Part shown: one piece after another, positions 26,263 through 35,861 of the stretch | How the letters are laid out: every line of letters starts with the position of its first letter | Numbering within the stretch: position 1 is the first letter of the stretch | Assembly: GCA_964476705.1 (NCBI GenBank) | Contig: CAYZBM010000001.1 | Location: forward strand, 1 to 64,000 | Direction of reading: 5' to 3' | Length of the DNA: 64,000 nt | From: CAYZBM01 sp964476705 | GTDB taxonomy: Bacteria; Pseudomonadota; Alphaproteobacteria; Rickettsiales; UBA6187 | Notes under the pieces: model-generated | Told to the model about the DNA's origin: nothing | The model's input: the letters and a program-made list of their open reading frames with translations, nothing else | Databases searched by the model: none | Translations under genes and position numbers: made by a program

Positions 26263-26787
26263 TTATTTAGCCTTATCTATAGCCTCTAGAACTAACTTTT
26301 TAGCAACATCAGAGCCTTTCCAGCCAACAATTTTAACCCATTTAGTTTTTTCTAAATCTTTATAATGAGCAAAAAAATGTTCAATTTGCTCCAGCAAAAT
26401 TGTAGGAAGATCGGTATATTCTTTAACTTTATCATAAAAAGGGAAAGTTTTAGTTACAGGCACAGCTAAGATTTTTTCGTCCCCTCCAGATTCATCTTCC
26501 ATCAACAAAACTCCAATTGGTCTTACTGAAATTACCGCTCCTGGAATTATTTGCGCTTGAGTTACAACCAAAACATCGGCAGGATCACCATCATCCGACA
26601 AAGTATGAGGTATAAAGCCATAATTAACTGGATAATACATTGCAGTATGCAAAAAACGATCAACCAATAGAGCACCAGATTCTTTATCTAGTTCATATTT
26701 AATTGGTGAAGAACCCATAGGAACTTCAATTATTACATTAAAATCTTCTGGAGGATTTTTGCCAATTGCAATTTTACTAATATCCAT
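26263..26787 (-). CDS. ppa: Inorganic pyrophosphatase
   Basis: 174 residues, the soluble hexameric family I enzyme. It has the metal-binding signature DGDPADVLV (Asp66, Asp68, Asp71), the N-terminal [12 protein letters not shown] and the [11 protein letters not shown] block. It hydrolyses pyrophosphate from biosynthetic reactions. The gene is likely expressed alone: 94 bp separate it from the eptA-like gene downstream and about 150 bp from ahpC upstream. No unusual residues were seen. Confidence 0.96.
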   Translation of the reverse strand: MDISKIAIGKNPPEDFNVIIEVPMGSSPIKYELDKESGALLVDRFLHTAMYYPVNYGFIPHTLSDDGDPADVLVVTQAQIIPGAVISVRPIGVLLMEDESGGDEKILAVPVTKTFPFYDKVKEYTDLPTILLEQIEHFFAHYKDLEKTKWVKIVGWKGSDVAKKLVLEAIDKAK

Positions 26788-26881
26788 AATCTAAACGCCT
26801 TAATAAGTTGGTTAATGTCACTCTTAATTATTATATCTTTCAAGGAAATGCAAGAGTCTTTAAGCCAAATTTAGCAAATAA

Positions 26882-28504
26882 TCAGTTTAAACAATTTGCA
26901 AATATATCATGGTCCGGCTTGTAGTAGGCCGTACCTATATTAAAAAAGCCAAACATACTATTTACCATCTCATCATGAGTTTGCTCTTTAGTTTTGGTCT
27001 TATCTGCTATACATTTAAGGTTATAACGAGATTTAGTTTTATCTGATAACCATAATAATAATGGTACATTTTTTTGAAAATCCGGAGCCATCCCATAAGG
27101 TAAACCATGTAAATATATTCCGTACTCCCCTAAACTTTCACCATGATCTGAAGTATAGATTAGACTTGAGTCAATTTCTTTATGATTTTTCAAAACTCCA
27201 ATTAGCCTACTTAGGATAAAATCATTATATAATATAGTGTTATCATAAGTATTTATTAATTCACTTTGAGTACAATTTTGTGGTTTACTAGTTTTACATG
27301 TAGGGGTAAATTTCTCAAATTCCCCTGGGTATCTTTTATAATAAAGTGGTCCATGACTGCCATTTTGATGAAAAACTAACAATAAATCTTCATTAGATTC
27401 TTTAATATATTTATCAAAATAGGATAAAAATACTCCGTCTACACATTCACCATCTTTACAATTATTTACGTCTTTAAATGTTTGAGTCTTATAATTTTCT
27501 ATATCAGTGCAATTTTCGTAACAACCCCCAAAATTATTATCATACCATACAATTTTAAGGTTCTTTAAATCTTTTAAATAATGGAGATAACTTTTGATAT
27601 TTTTTTTATTATTCTGGAACTCACTAACTCCTAATGGATAAAAGATACAAGGTAACGATACCGCGGTTGATGTTCCGCAAGAAGCTTTTGGAGTAAAAAC
27701 AAATAAATCTTCTTTTTTCAAAAGTGGATTAGTCTCCCGCTCATAGCCATAAAGCGAAAAATTATTATATCTAGCGGTTTCTCCAATAACCATCACCATT
27801 ATTTTACCTTTTTGGCCTGGAGTGCGTTCATGATTATATTTAGCTTTGATATCTATTTGTTCAACTGGAATAAATTCTTCTTTAATTTTAGCTTTAAAAT
27901 ATTTAATAGTATTTTTGATATAACTATAAGGCACTTGCTTGTTAAATAACTCTTTATTCACCCGCGCAAAGGTAATAGCCTCTTTTGAGAAAATATATAA
28001 ATTACCTAAAGCCAAAAGAAATAAGAGAACAAAAATTAAAATGCTTTTAAGAAAATGTTTAGTGATTTTTACTTCTTTAATTTTACATTTATAGATTAAA
28101 ATACTCGGGATAACTCCTAAAAATATAAAATACCCTAATAGCCACCAGTTAAATAAATTTAGCGCTTCTTGAGTATTAGTGGCTAAAACATTTTCGATCA
28201 TCCCCTTATCTAAATAAACATTATAGGTATTTAAAAAATAAGCGGCCAAAGAATTAATTAAAGTAAAAATTATCAGTATAGTTTTGAATAAATGTTTTTG
28301 CAGCGAAAAAATTAAAAAGAAAGTATAGCCTAATAACAGTCCCAAAAAAGAAATAACAATAGCTAACTTAAAAAACACCGGCCAATTCGGCTCAATAATA
28401 TGTAAATTAGTCCAAAAATTAAGATTATATACGCATAAGCCAAATACGGTATATATAATAAGCAAAGTTATCTTGCTAACTGGAAATTTGAAGAATTTTG
28501 ACAT
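26882..28504 (-). CDS. eptA: Phosphoethanolamine transferase, EptA/MCR-like
   Basis: 540 residues from the ATG at 28504; a TTG at 28534 would extend it. Five N-terminal membrane helices are followed by a periplasmic alkaline-phosphatase-like domain. Metal and catalytic landmarks of the family are present: VIGETARYNNFSLYGYER, the Thr nucleophile in CGTSTAVSLPC, and YTSDHGESLGE with LHGLPYG. Several cysteine pairs suit the disulphide pattern. EptA-type enzymes move phosphoethanolamine from phosphatidylethanolamine to lipid A, lowering surface charge and giving resistance to cationic peptides. An acceptor other than lipid A cannot be excluded. This function is uncommon in Rickettsiales. Confidence 0.85.
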   Translation of the reverse strand: MSKFFKFPVSKITLLIIYTVFGLCVYNLNFWTNLHIIEPNWPVFFKLAIVISFLGLLLGYTFFLIFSLQKHLFKTILIIFTLINSLAAYFLNTYNVYLDKGMIENVLATNTQEALNLFNWWLLGYFIFLGVIPSILIYKCKIKEVKITKHFLKSILIFVLLFLLALGNLYIFSKEAITFARVNKELFNKQVPYSYIKNTIKYFKAKIKEEFIPVEQIDIKAKYNHERTPGQKGKIMVMVIGETARYNNFSLYGYERETNPLLKKEDLFVFTPKASCGTSTAVSLPCIFYPLGVSEFQNNKKNIKSYLHYLKDLKNLKIVWYDNNFGGCYENCTDIENYKTQTFKDVNNCKDGECVDGVFLSYFDKYIKESNEDLLLVFHQNGSHGPLYYKRYPGEFEKFTPTCKTSKPQNCTQSELINTYDNTILYNDFILSRLIGVLKNHKEIDSSLIYTSDHGESLGEYGIYLHGLPYGMAPDFQKNVPLLLWLSDKTKSRYNLKCIADKTKTKEQTHDEMVNSMFGFFNIGTAYYKPDHDIFANCLN

Positions 28505-28730
28505 AAAAGGACCATATATATTAGATAGGCTCAATATATTAAGCCAAGAAACTCATATTTTTATAATATGTTATCCAATATAAGCAATAAATTAAAAAAA
28601 ACAATGAGATCCTATAAATATAATTATTCTTTAAATTATGGATAATTTATATTTGCAATTATATCGAATGACTATTAAAAACTTGAGATGAAATAATACT
28701 CAATTATCAACTACTAATTAAATTGTTACC

Positions 28731-29528
28731 ATGCCCAAAGATTTTACAATTACTACGGTTATAACATCCTTGAATATGGAAAATAGTATAGCTGATTCGA
28801 TAAAATCCTTTCTTGAGCAAGATTATCCCTATAAACAACTAGTTATTGTTGACGGCAAATCAACCGATAATTCTCATGAGATTATTGCTGATTTTGTAAA
28901 TAAGCACCAAGATATAATTACCTGGGTAAAAGAGTATGACAAAAACTTATCTGATGCCCGTAATATCGCTATAAAGCATACCAAAGGAAATATTATTGGG
29001 TTTCTGGGGGCTGATGATTTATTATGCAAAGGAATATTTACTAAAATAGCAGAATTTACAAAAATTGCTGACCATTACGATGCTATATATTTTAACTCAT
29101 ATATAATAGCTAAAAATGAAATAGTTTTTAGAAATAGCGCTACTATTGAATTTAACAAACGTAATTTACGTAAACTTCCCCCTATAGTTCCAGGAGAAGC
29201 TATCTATTACAAAAAAGAACTATTTGATTGCCATAAATTTAATGAGAAAAACCCCAATACTCTTGATTATGAATTTAATATGGATCTAGTTACTGCAAAT
29301 AAAAATTATATTTTCTGTCCTTTGAATGAAACTGGCGTGTATTGGATAAATAAAAATGGCCACAATATATCATCAATTCATGGCAAAGAACAAAGATATG
29401 AAACAATTGCAATAATGTTTAAATATTGTAAAAGATATTCTGACTATAAAAAAATAATCGGTTATAATTTAAAGAACATACTAAAAAATTATAGAAATAT
29501 AAAAAATGCTTACAACAAAATAAAGTGA
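28731..29528 (+). CDS. Glycosyltransferase, GT2 family
   Basis: 265 residues with a GT-A fold. It begins with the donor-binding strand FTITTVITSLNMENSIADSI, followed by VIVDGKSTDNS, the SDARNIAIKHTKGNIIGFL stretch and the metal-binding GADDL. The C-terminal third is Lys/Asn/Tyr-rich and may contact the membrane or acceptor. It is the only plus-strand gene between the eptA-like gene and the perosamine operon and ends at a strong hairpin terminator. It probably adds one sugar of the same surface glycan. Confidence 0.87.
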   Translation: MPKDFTITTVITSLNMENSIADSIKSFLEQDYPYKQLVIVDGKSTDNSHEIIADFVNKHQDIITWVKEYDKNLSDARNIAIKHTKGNIIGFLGADDLLCKGIFTKIAEFTKIADHYDAIYFNSYIIAKNEIVFRNSATIEFNKRNLRKLPPIVPGEAIYYKKELFDCHKFNEKNPNTLDYEFNMDLVTANKNYIFCPLNETGVYWINKNGHNISSIHGKEQRYETIAIMFKYCKRYSDYKKIIGYNLKNILKNYRNIKNAYNKIK

Positions 29529-29574
29529 CTTTATAATTAAGAGGTAACCGTTCAGGATATATATAGACGCCAGG

Positions 29575-29609
29575 CGAATAGGGCTTTTGCGAAGCAAAAG
29601 TCCTATTCG
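29575..29609 (+). terminator. Hairpin terminator after the GT2 gene
   Basis: Stem CGAATAGGGCTTTTGC / GCAAAAGTCCTATTCG: 16 pairs including one G-U, loop GAA, followed by AATTTTT. It is the strongest intrinsic terminator in the window. The preceding GTAACCGTTCAGG (about 29545-29557) recurs near 63252. Confidence 0.75.
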
Positions 29610-29679
29610 AATTTTTATAAATTACTCTTATGACTTCACTAAAATAAAAGTGTCGGGCAATATGAATTAAGACAACGAA

Positions 29680-30858
29680 CTAAAATAATTTATATAAAGC
29701 TTCACCTAGAATCTTTGTATTTAAGGTACTTTGTTCTTTTAGCTGATAATGAGATGGCCTGATTAAAGAAGTTAACATTAATTTTTCCATTTTATCTGAT
29801 AAATCTTGATAGTCTTTAGATTCAAAAAATATTATTTCATTTAATGTATTAGTAATCTCTAGATTGGTTTTTATATTAGAAATAATTGCTGGTATTCCTA
29901 AACTAGCAGCATCCCAAACACTGCCTCCTCCTGGCCCACCCTCAAATAAAGTTGTTTGAATAACCGCAACTGCACTTTTCATTATTTCAATCTGCTCTAA
30001 TTTAGGAATTAAACCTAAACATCTTACTTTATTTTGAATCCCTAAATCTTTGAGTAAATTATTTAAATCATTTATATAATTAGGGCGCCTACTATCCTCC
30101 ATTAGACCAGTACATATAAGCTCAAAATCTTTATACTCTTCTTTTTTTATAAATTCTGCGAAAGCCTTATACAAAGTTGGATGGTCTTTATGGAGCCAAA
30201 ATTGATTAGATGATATAAAATATCGTTTTGGTAAATTATATTTGCTTATTATAGAATGATTATTCTCTAAATATTTTTGGTTAAGTTTAGGAGTAAAAGG
30301 CAAAACAAATATATTATCAGGATTAGCTTTATAAAATTCAATTAAATCATCTTTAACAGAATTAGCATTAACTATAATTCTTTTATTCTTATTTACCATT
30401 GACGTAAAAAAACTATTTCTAGAAACGATATCTTCTTTAGAAAAAAATTCTGGAAAATATTTATGCTGGCAATCATAAAGGTAACCGATACTATTAATTT
30501 TAAAATCATAATATTCAGGGTTCATATGGGGCAAGATAGTCTCTATATTAAATTTATCTAAAGCTCTTTTTAAATTTAATCCGCCACTATATTGTACAAA
30601 TCGTAAAGAAGAAAAATCTTCAAAGCCAGGATAAAGATCTTTCAGAACTAAATCGGATAAAAATTTCTCATAAATTTTTAAAAATAGTCTTTTTATTCCT
30701 TTGTATTTCTTATATTTATTATTAAAAATAAAAAATATATACAATTTAATTTTTTTCTCCTTAGAAACACTGTCTAGGGCTAATATTATTTGTTTAATGA
30801 AATCAACTCCTCCATTCCACCCCACAAAACTTTCCGTAAGTATAGCAATTTTTTTCAT
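29680..30858 (-). CDS. Glycosyltransferase, GT4 family
   Basis: 392 residues, GT-B fold. The N-half starts KKIAILTESFVGWNGGVDF. The C-half has the acceptor/donor groove segments RYFISSNQFWLHKDHPTLY and the donor-binding TLFEGGPGGGSVWDA with SLGIPAI. It is of the type that uses GDP-mannose-like donors in O-antigen synthesis, but donor choice cannot be read. The start overlaps the stop of the upstream acyltransferase by one base (TAATG), showing it is the last gene of the fcl-GT2-per-perB operon. Confidence 0.87.
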   Translation of the reverse strand: MKKIAILTESFVGWNGGVDFIKQIILALDSVSKEKKIKLYIFFIFNNKYKKYKGIKRLFLKIYEKFLSDLVLKDLYPGFEDFSSLRFVQYSGGLNLKRALDKFNIETILPHMNPEYYDFKINSIGYLYDCQHKYFPEFFSKEDIVSRNSFFTSMVNKNKRIIVNANSVKDDLIEFYKANPDNIFVLPFTPKLNQKYLENNHSIISKYNLPKRYFISSNQFWLHKDHPTLYKAFAEFIKKEEYKDFELICTGLMEDSRRPNYINDLNNLLKDLGIQNKVRCLGLIPKLEQIEIMKSAVAVIQTTLFEGGPGGGSVWDAASLGIPAIISNIKTNLEITNTLNEIIFFESKDYQDLSDKMEKLMLTSLIRPSHYQLKEQSTLNTKILGEALYKLF

Positions 30859-31457
30859 TATTTTTTCCTAGTTATTTTACCTATATAAGTACCTGGTATA
30901 TTTATATCTTCTAGAACTACACTACCTGCTCCTATTATTACATTATCGCAAATATTTACTTTATCTCTAATTACTGCGCCAGCGCCAACAAATACATTCT
31001 CACCTATAGTAACCCTACCACAAACCGTTGCATTTGGCGCTATATGAGTATTACGAGCAACCGTTACTTCATGATCTAAGCATGCTCCGGTATTAATTAT
31101 TACATTATCACCAATTATAGAGCTTACTCCTAAATGAGCATAATTAGCAATAAAGGTTCCTTTACCTATTTCTACTTCAAGGCCTATATAAGAATGTTTT
31201 GAAATTATAGTAATTAAATCAGAATATTTATTATATTCTAATTTTCTTTTATAGTTATCTCCGATACCAACTATTACCGACTCTTTTTCTTCTTTAATCT
31301 CATATTCTCGGTAAACAGGAAAATCAAGTATTAGTTCATTTATTTTTGCATAAGGATCTACAAAAATTATTTGAATTTGCGGAAATGCATCGACAGCAAC
31401 ATTAGCAATACTTCTTGCATGTCCTCCACAACCTATAATAACTAACTTATTTTTCAT
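30858..31457 (-). CDS. Sugar O/N-acyltransferase, PerB/PglD/NeuD-like
   Basis: 199 residues. An N-terminal Rossmann-like subdomain (KLVIIGCGGHARSIANVA) is followed by a left-handed beta-helix of hexapeptide repeats (for example IGENVFVGAGAVIRD, ICDNVIIGAGSVV). The catalytic His is probably in LDHEVTVARNTHIAP. PglD, NeuD and PerB proteins acetylate nucleotide-linked amino sugars. Next to a perosamine synthase-like gene, the best prediction is GDP-perosamine N-acetyltransferase. It overlaps that gene by 11 nt and the next glycosyltransferase by one. Direct evidence for the substrate is lacking. Confidence 0.8.
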   Translation of the reverse strand: MKNKLVIIGCGGHARSIANVAVDAFPQIQIIFVDPYAKINELILDFPVYREYEIKEEKESVIVGIGDNYKRKLEYNKYSDLITIISKHSYIGLEVEIGKGTFIANYAHLGVSSIIGDNVIINTGACLDHEVTVARNTHIAPNATVCGRVTIGENVFVGAGAVIRDKVNICDNVIIGAGSVVLEDINIPGTYIGKITRKK

Positions 31458-32541
31458 AATAATCTTTTATTATTTTTGCAATAAATTGAATATCCAATTC
31501 ATTCAATTCCGGATAACTAGGTAAATTTATTCCTCTATATGCTATATTCTCAGCATTTATATAGTGCTCTTCTTTTCTATTATAAGCTGGCATTGTATGT
31601 ATTGGATAGAAAGTAGGCCTAGTTTCTATCCCTGCTTCTTTTAAATAACTTCGCAATTCTTCTCTAATCTCAGAATTTTTGACTAATATAGAACACATCC
31701 AATAAGAGTGATATACTTCTCCTATGGCTTTATGCAAAATTATAGGAAGATTTTTTAGATATTTTTCATACCATTTTGCAATTTTTTGTTTTTTTTCTAG
31801 AAATATTTCTATTTGTTCAAGTTGTGCTAAACCTATAGCGGCTTGAATATTAGTCATTCTATAATTAAAACCTATAATATCGTGCCAATATTCACGATTT
31901 TTAGCTAAACCTTGGCCGTTTAAATGTACTAATTTATTATAAATTTCAGAATTATTAGTAACAACCATTCCTCCTTCACCGCAAGTAATAGTTTTGTTTC
32001 CAAAAAATGAAAATGTAGCAACGTCACCAAAAGTACCTACATATTGATTTTTATATTTGCTTCCTAAAGCTTCAGCACAGTCCTCAATGATTAATAAATT
32101 ATAATCTTTAGCAATTTTTATTATTGAGTCCATATCACAGGGATGACCATATAAAGGAACTACTATAATCGCTTTAGTTTTAGGAGTAATCTTTTTTATT
32201 ATATCATTAGGACATATCTGCCAATTATCAATTTTACTATCAACAAAAATCGGCTTAGCCCCTACTTGTACAATAGGATTTGCTGAAGCAATATAAGTAA
32301 AAGTTGGGACTATAACTTCATCACCAATTCCAATACCTAAAGCAACTAAAGCTAGATGTATAGCTACCGTACCATTACATACAGAAGTTGCAAATTTAAT
32401 ATCTATATATTTAGCAAAACTAGTTTCAAAATATTGAATAAACTTACCTTTAGAAGAGACCCAAGTTGAATCTAAACATTCATTGACATATTTTCTTTCA
32501 TTACCAGATAAGCATGGCTTATATATAGGATATTTATACAT
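31447..32541 (-). CDS. per: GDP-perosamine synthase-like aminotransferase (DegT family)
   Basis: 364 residues of the DegT/DnrJ/EryC1/StrS PLP-dependent family. SVCNGTVAIHLALVALGI near residue 53, IIEDCAEALGS (Asp154), and the PLP lysine in FFGNKTITCGEGG (Lys183). The overall pattern, including VPLYGHPCDMD and RMTNIQAAIGLAQLEQ, is that of perosamine synthases, which aminate GDP-4-keto-6-deoxymannose, the Gmd product. gmd and fcl lie just upstream and a PerB-like gene just downstream, supporting this over other sugar aminotransferases. It starts 15 nt after the double glycosyltransferase gene. Confidence 0.8.
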   Translation of the reverse strand: MYKYPIYKPCLSGNERKYVNECLDSTWVSSKGKFIQYFETSFAKYIDIKFATSVCNGTVAIHLALVALGIGIGDEVIVPTFTYIASANPIVQVGAKPIFVDSKIDNWQICPNDIIKKITPKTKAIIVVPLYGHPCDMDSIIKIAKDYNLLIIEDCAEALGSKYKNQYVGTFGDVATFSFFGNKTITCGEGGMVVTNNSEIYNKLVHLNGQGLAKNREYWHDIIGFNYRMTNIQAAIGLAQLEQIEIFLEKKQKIAKWYEKYLKNLPIILHKAIGEVYHSYWMCSILVKNSEIREELRSYLKEAGIETRPTFYPIHTMPAYNRKEEHYINAENIAYRGINLPSYPELNELDIQFIAKIIKDYYEK

Positions 32542-32556
32542 TATTTTTCCAAGTTC

Positions 32557-34587
32557 TTATTTTTTAATATCTGATATAAATTTATATATATGATCAACTT
32601 TAGTTTTAATTTCATTTGAATAAAAATTCAATAGATGATCTTTTCTATTTATAATATTTTCTTTATTACTTATCAATTTTTCTTTCTCATTTATTAGTGA
32701 ACGATAATTTTCAATTAAAATATTTTTATCAGCTATATTATTACTTAAATTGGTATTTTCTCGAACCAAAATAGAAAGTTTTGCCTCAAGATCATCTTTC
32801 ATTTGCAAACAAGTTTCTAATTTATAAGCAACTGGAACTTTTTTAGAAGCTCTATATATAGGTAAAAATCCAAATAGATAAATCTTCTTTCTTTTATTTC
32901 TTTTTTTTATCTTTAATAGCATTATTCCAAACAAATAAAATTTCTTTTCAATGGGCGAATTTTTCAATGCTAAAGAATTACTATTTTCATTTTTATCTGA
33001 TGTTATTGCATTGTTATCTAATAGAATATTACCCTCTGGAATATAACAACTATATTCTTCGATTAATATATTATTAAGTTTCTTAAATTCCTCAATAACA
33101 TCAACTCCAACTTGCGTCGAAACCCCCCCCATATTAAACTTAGCAACAGTTCTAGGTAAATATAAAAATAAATGGCCATTTTTAATAAAAGCATCACAAT
33201 TAAATTTCCAATCGCTACCTTCCTTAATATTAGGACTAAAAAACGATGAGTTTTCGAATATTTTTCTACTATAAAAAATAGCCTGGTGGTGAATATTATT
33301 ATGCAATAAACAACGTTTACTCTTAATAGAATCAAATTTATTTACCGCATTTAATTCAAATACTTTTGTATAAGGAACTTTCTTGTCAATGCTATAAGCG
33401 TAAATATCTCCATATATTGCATCTATCGCATTAAATCTTGTTTCCTCAAACTTATTCATAACATCTTCAACAACCATATCATCATAAAGTTGATCATCAG
33501 TATTAAGAAAATAACAATAATCTCCGGTAGAAATCCTAACTCCTCTTTGCATAGCAAAATATATTCCCTCGTCCTTTTCTGAAATATATTTTATCCATCC
33601 TTTCTTTGCATATTCTTCAATTATTTCTAAAGTACCATCCTTAGATCCACCATCAACGACTATATGCTCTATATTTTTATACGTTTGATTACGAACAGAT
33701 TCTATAGCTTTCTCAAAGCTCTTGATCCTATTAGATTTTACAAGATTATAAGAAACTGTTATTATAGAAACTTTAGGAGAATTTTTTTTATTTTCTTTAT
33801 ATAAAAACTTATCTAAGTAAGGTTTTATTTTAATTGGAATCTTTGAATTAAACAACCATTCTTTGTACTGATCATTAGTAATTTTAGCATGTTTATTAAA
33901 ATGCTTCTTTAGTATTTTTAAACACTCATCCTGACCAATCTTGTAGTTAATGAAAGACTCACCTCCCATTCTAAAAGTAGCTAATTTACAATTAACAACA
34001 GCACCCTTATATTTTTTAAGGTATAATCTTATTAAGAAATCATAATCCGCAGAGCTCTTAAAATCCAGATCAAACATTCCTTCTCTTATCATAACCTGAG
34101 TTTTACAAAACATAGTTTGATGACAAAAAGGCATTCTAACAAATATTTTATTTAGATCAGCATAGCCAACAAAACTTCTTTTTATATTTTTTACATCAAT
34201 AAAAATTGCATCACTTCCACAAAAATCAGCTTTTTCCTTTTCCAATACTTTAATAGACTCCTCTACCCCATAAATATTATGCCAATAATCATCAGAATTT
34301 AAAAATGCAACATATTCACCTTTTGCTAATTTGATCCCTTTATTCATAGCATGATAAATGCCATCATCTTTCTCAGAAATATATTTTATCCAACCTTTTT
34401 CCGCATACTCCCTAATAATAAACAAACTACCATCTTTCGAGTTTCCATCTATTATTATATGCTCTATTTCTTTATATGTTTGATTATGAACAGATTCTAA
34501 ACACTGCCTAAAATAATCAACTCTTCCAGAGTCAACTAAATTATAAGTTACCGTAATTACTGTCAATTTAGGCTGTTTTTTATTCAT
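32557..34587 (-). CDS. Tandem GT2 double glycosyltransferase with 8-G tract
   Basis: 676 residues with two complete GT2 domains. Domain 1 spans about 7-230 (TVITVTYNLV, IIIDGNSKDGS, FLNSDDYW). Domain 2 spans about 271-500 (SIITVSYNLV, VVDGGSKDGT, FLNTDDQLY). The domains are similar over stretches such as EKGWIKYISEKD, so they arose by duplication. A basic segment (KIKKRNKRKKIYLFGFLPI) and a C-terminal coiled coil follow. It probably adds two sugars or polymerises a disaccharide. A run of eight G on the coding strand (33130-33123, Met486-Gly-Gly) could slip. The 3' end is 15 nt before per; the start overlaps fcl by 8 nt. Confidence 0.87.
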   Translation of the reverse strand: MNKKQPKLTVITVTYNLVDSGRVDYFRQCLESVHNQTYKEIEHIIIDGNSKDGSLFIIREYAEKGWIKYISEKDDGIYHAMNKGIKLAKGEYVAFLNSDDYWHNIYGVEESIKVLEKEKADFCGSDAIFIDVKNIKRSFVGYADLNKIFVRMPFCHQTMFCKTQVMIREGMFDLDFKSSADYDFLIRLYLKKYKGAVVNCKLATFRMGGESFINYKIGQDECLKILKKHFNKHAKITNDQYKEWLFNSKIPIKIKPYLDKFLYKENKKNSPKVSIITVSYNLVKSNRIKSFEKAIESVRNQTYKNIEHIVVDGGSKDGTLEIIEEYAKKGWIKYISEKDEGIYFAMQRGVRISTGDYCYFLNTDDQLYDDMVVEDVMNKFEETRFNAIDAIYGDIYAYSIDKKVPYTKVFELNAVNKFDSIKSKRCLLHNNIHHQAIFYSRKIFENSSFFSPNIKEGSDWKFNCDAFIKNGHLFLYLPRTVAKFNMGGVSTQVGVDVIEEFKKLNNILIEEYSCYIPEGNILLDNNAITSDKNENSNSLALKNSPIEKKFYLFGIMLLKIKKRNKRKKIYLFGFLPIYRASKKVPVAYKLETCLQMKDDLEAKLSILVRENTNLSNNIADKNILIENYRSLINEKEKLISNKENIINRKDHLLNFYSNEIKTKVDHIYKFISDIKK
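33123..33130 (-). repeat. Homopolymeric G8 tract inside the double GT2 gene
   Basis: Eight consecutive C on the plus strand, G on the coding strand, within codons for Met486-Gly-Gly-Val. No comparable G/C run was noticed elsewhere. A slipped frame that reads ATA-TGG-GGG-GGG stops at 33063, so slippage could truncate domain 2 and remove the coiled coil. Confidence 0.75.
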
Positions 34588-35638
34588 TTATATACCATTT
34601 ATAGAATTTTTTAATTCCGTCTTCGATGTTAATTTTAGGACTCCATCCTATTTGTTTTATCTTATTGGCATCCATAAGCTTCCTATACATACCATTTGGC
34701 TTAGTTATATCATATTCTAAGTCACCTTCGAAACCTACAATTTCTTTAACTATCCTAAAAAGTTCTCTTAATTTAATATCACTTCCTGAAGTTATATTTA
34801 TCAATTCACCTATATCTTTATAATTTTTATTTTCCATTATATGTATACAAGCGTCAGCGAGATCATCAGAGCACATAAGCTCCCTGTAAACAGAACCATC
34901 ACCCCAAAGTACTACTTTATTATTATATGCTCCTATTTTTGCTAAAGTAGATTCAATAGATTTATTATCAGAATAATCTATTGAGTTATCTAAATTCCAT
35001 CCTAATTTATAACGTTTAAGATCTCTTTTGATAGATTCAAAATCTTTTGCTCTGAGTAATTTTGCTAAATGAAATCTTCTTATAACCATAGGGAGAAGAT
35101 GAGCTGTCTCCATATTAAAATTATCGCCTATACCATATTGATTAGTTGGCATCACTGAAATAAAATTCGTGCCATATTGTTCGTTATAATAGCGACAAAG
35201 TTTTATAGCTGCTATTTTTGCAATAGAATAAGCTTCATTAGTTTTTTCAAGTTCTCCCGTTAATAGACTATCTTCTTTCATAGGTTGATGGGTATTTTTG
35301 GGATAAATGCAACTTGAGCCTAAATTTAATAATTTACTTACTTTATATTTATAACTTGAATTTATAACATTTAATGCAATCATTAAATTTTCATATATAA
35401 AATCAGCCGGATAAGTAGAATTAGCAATTATTCCTCCTACTTTTGCTGCTGCTAAAATAACATAATCAGGCTTCTCTTTAGCAAAAAAAACGTCTACCGC
35501 TGACTGATTAGTAAGGTCAAGATCAGAAGAAGAACTAACTATAATATTGTTATAGTCATTTTCTTTTAATTTTCTATAAATTGCCGAACCTACTAAACCA
35601 TTATGGCCAGCTAAATAAATTCTAGATTTTTGTTCCAA
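34580..35638 (-). CDS. fcl: GDP-L-fucose synthase
   Basis: 352 residues; extended SDR fold with the N-terminal NADP site AGHNGLVGSAIYRKL and the catalytic Tyr-x3-Lys in AYSIAKIAAIK. Also typical are CIYPKNTHQPMKEDSLLTG and GSVYRELMCSDDLADAC. It epimerises and reduces GDP-4-keto-6-deoxymannose to GDP-L-fucose. The start is a TTG (35638) supported by an AAAGGGG ribosome-binding site 6 nt upstream; no ATG lies near the conserved N-terminus. It is slightly longer than the usual 310-325 residues because of an insert near LKRYKLGWNLDNS. The end overlaps the double GT2 gene by 8 nt. Confidence 0.92.
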   Translation of the reverse strand: MEQKSRIYLAGHNGLVGSAIYRKLKENDYNNIIVSSSSDLDLTNQSAVDVFFAKEKPDYVILAAAKVGGIIANSTYPADFIYENLMIALNVINSSYKYKVSKLLNLGSSCIYPKNTHQPMKEDSLLTGELEKTNEAYSIAKIAAIKLCRYYNEQYGTNFISVMPTNQYGIGDNFNMETAHLLPMVIRRFHLAKLLRAKDFESIKRDLKRYKLGWNLDNSIDYSDNKSIESTLAKIGAYNNKVVLWGDGSVYRELMCSDDLADACIHIMENKNYKDIGELINITSGSDIKLRELFRIVKEIVGFEGDLEYDITKPNGMYRKLMDANKIKQIGWSPKINIEDGIKKFYKWYINE

Positions 35639-35714
35639 ATCAAACCCCTTTAGTTGGTTATGAAAATCTTTTTATTAAAAAAAATTTTTTCCAGTACTAT
35701 CAGTACTATATGTA

Positions 35715-35752
35715 GTCTATAATCGTCATGGTAGACCCTGAAGATTATAGAC
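35715..35752. repeat. Inverted repeat in the gmd-fcl gap
   Basis: GTCTATAATC (35715-35724) and GATTATAGAC (35743-35752) pair over 10 bp with an 18-nt loop. The gap between gmd and fcl (35639-35861) carries this and one more hairpin and no gene. Confidence 0.45.
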
Positions 35753-35802
35753 AAATCAAAAAAATAAACGCTGGTTCATTTTTTATTTTGTCAAAATAAT
35801 TA

Positions 35803-35835
35803 CAAGATTTTGATTATAATTTATATAAAATCTTG
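35803..35835 (-). terminator. Possible terminator after gmd
   Basis: CAAGATTTT (35803-35811) and AAAATCTTG (35827-35835) form a 9-bp stem with a 15-nt loop, starting 26 bp past the gmd stop on the minus strand. It is followed by an A/T-rich run. It may separate gmd from the fcl operon or only attenuate. Confidence 0.4.
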
Positions 35836-35861
35836 CAAGATGTTTTTTCTTGGGCGACTCT

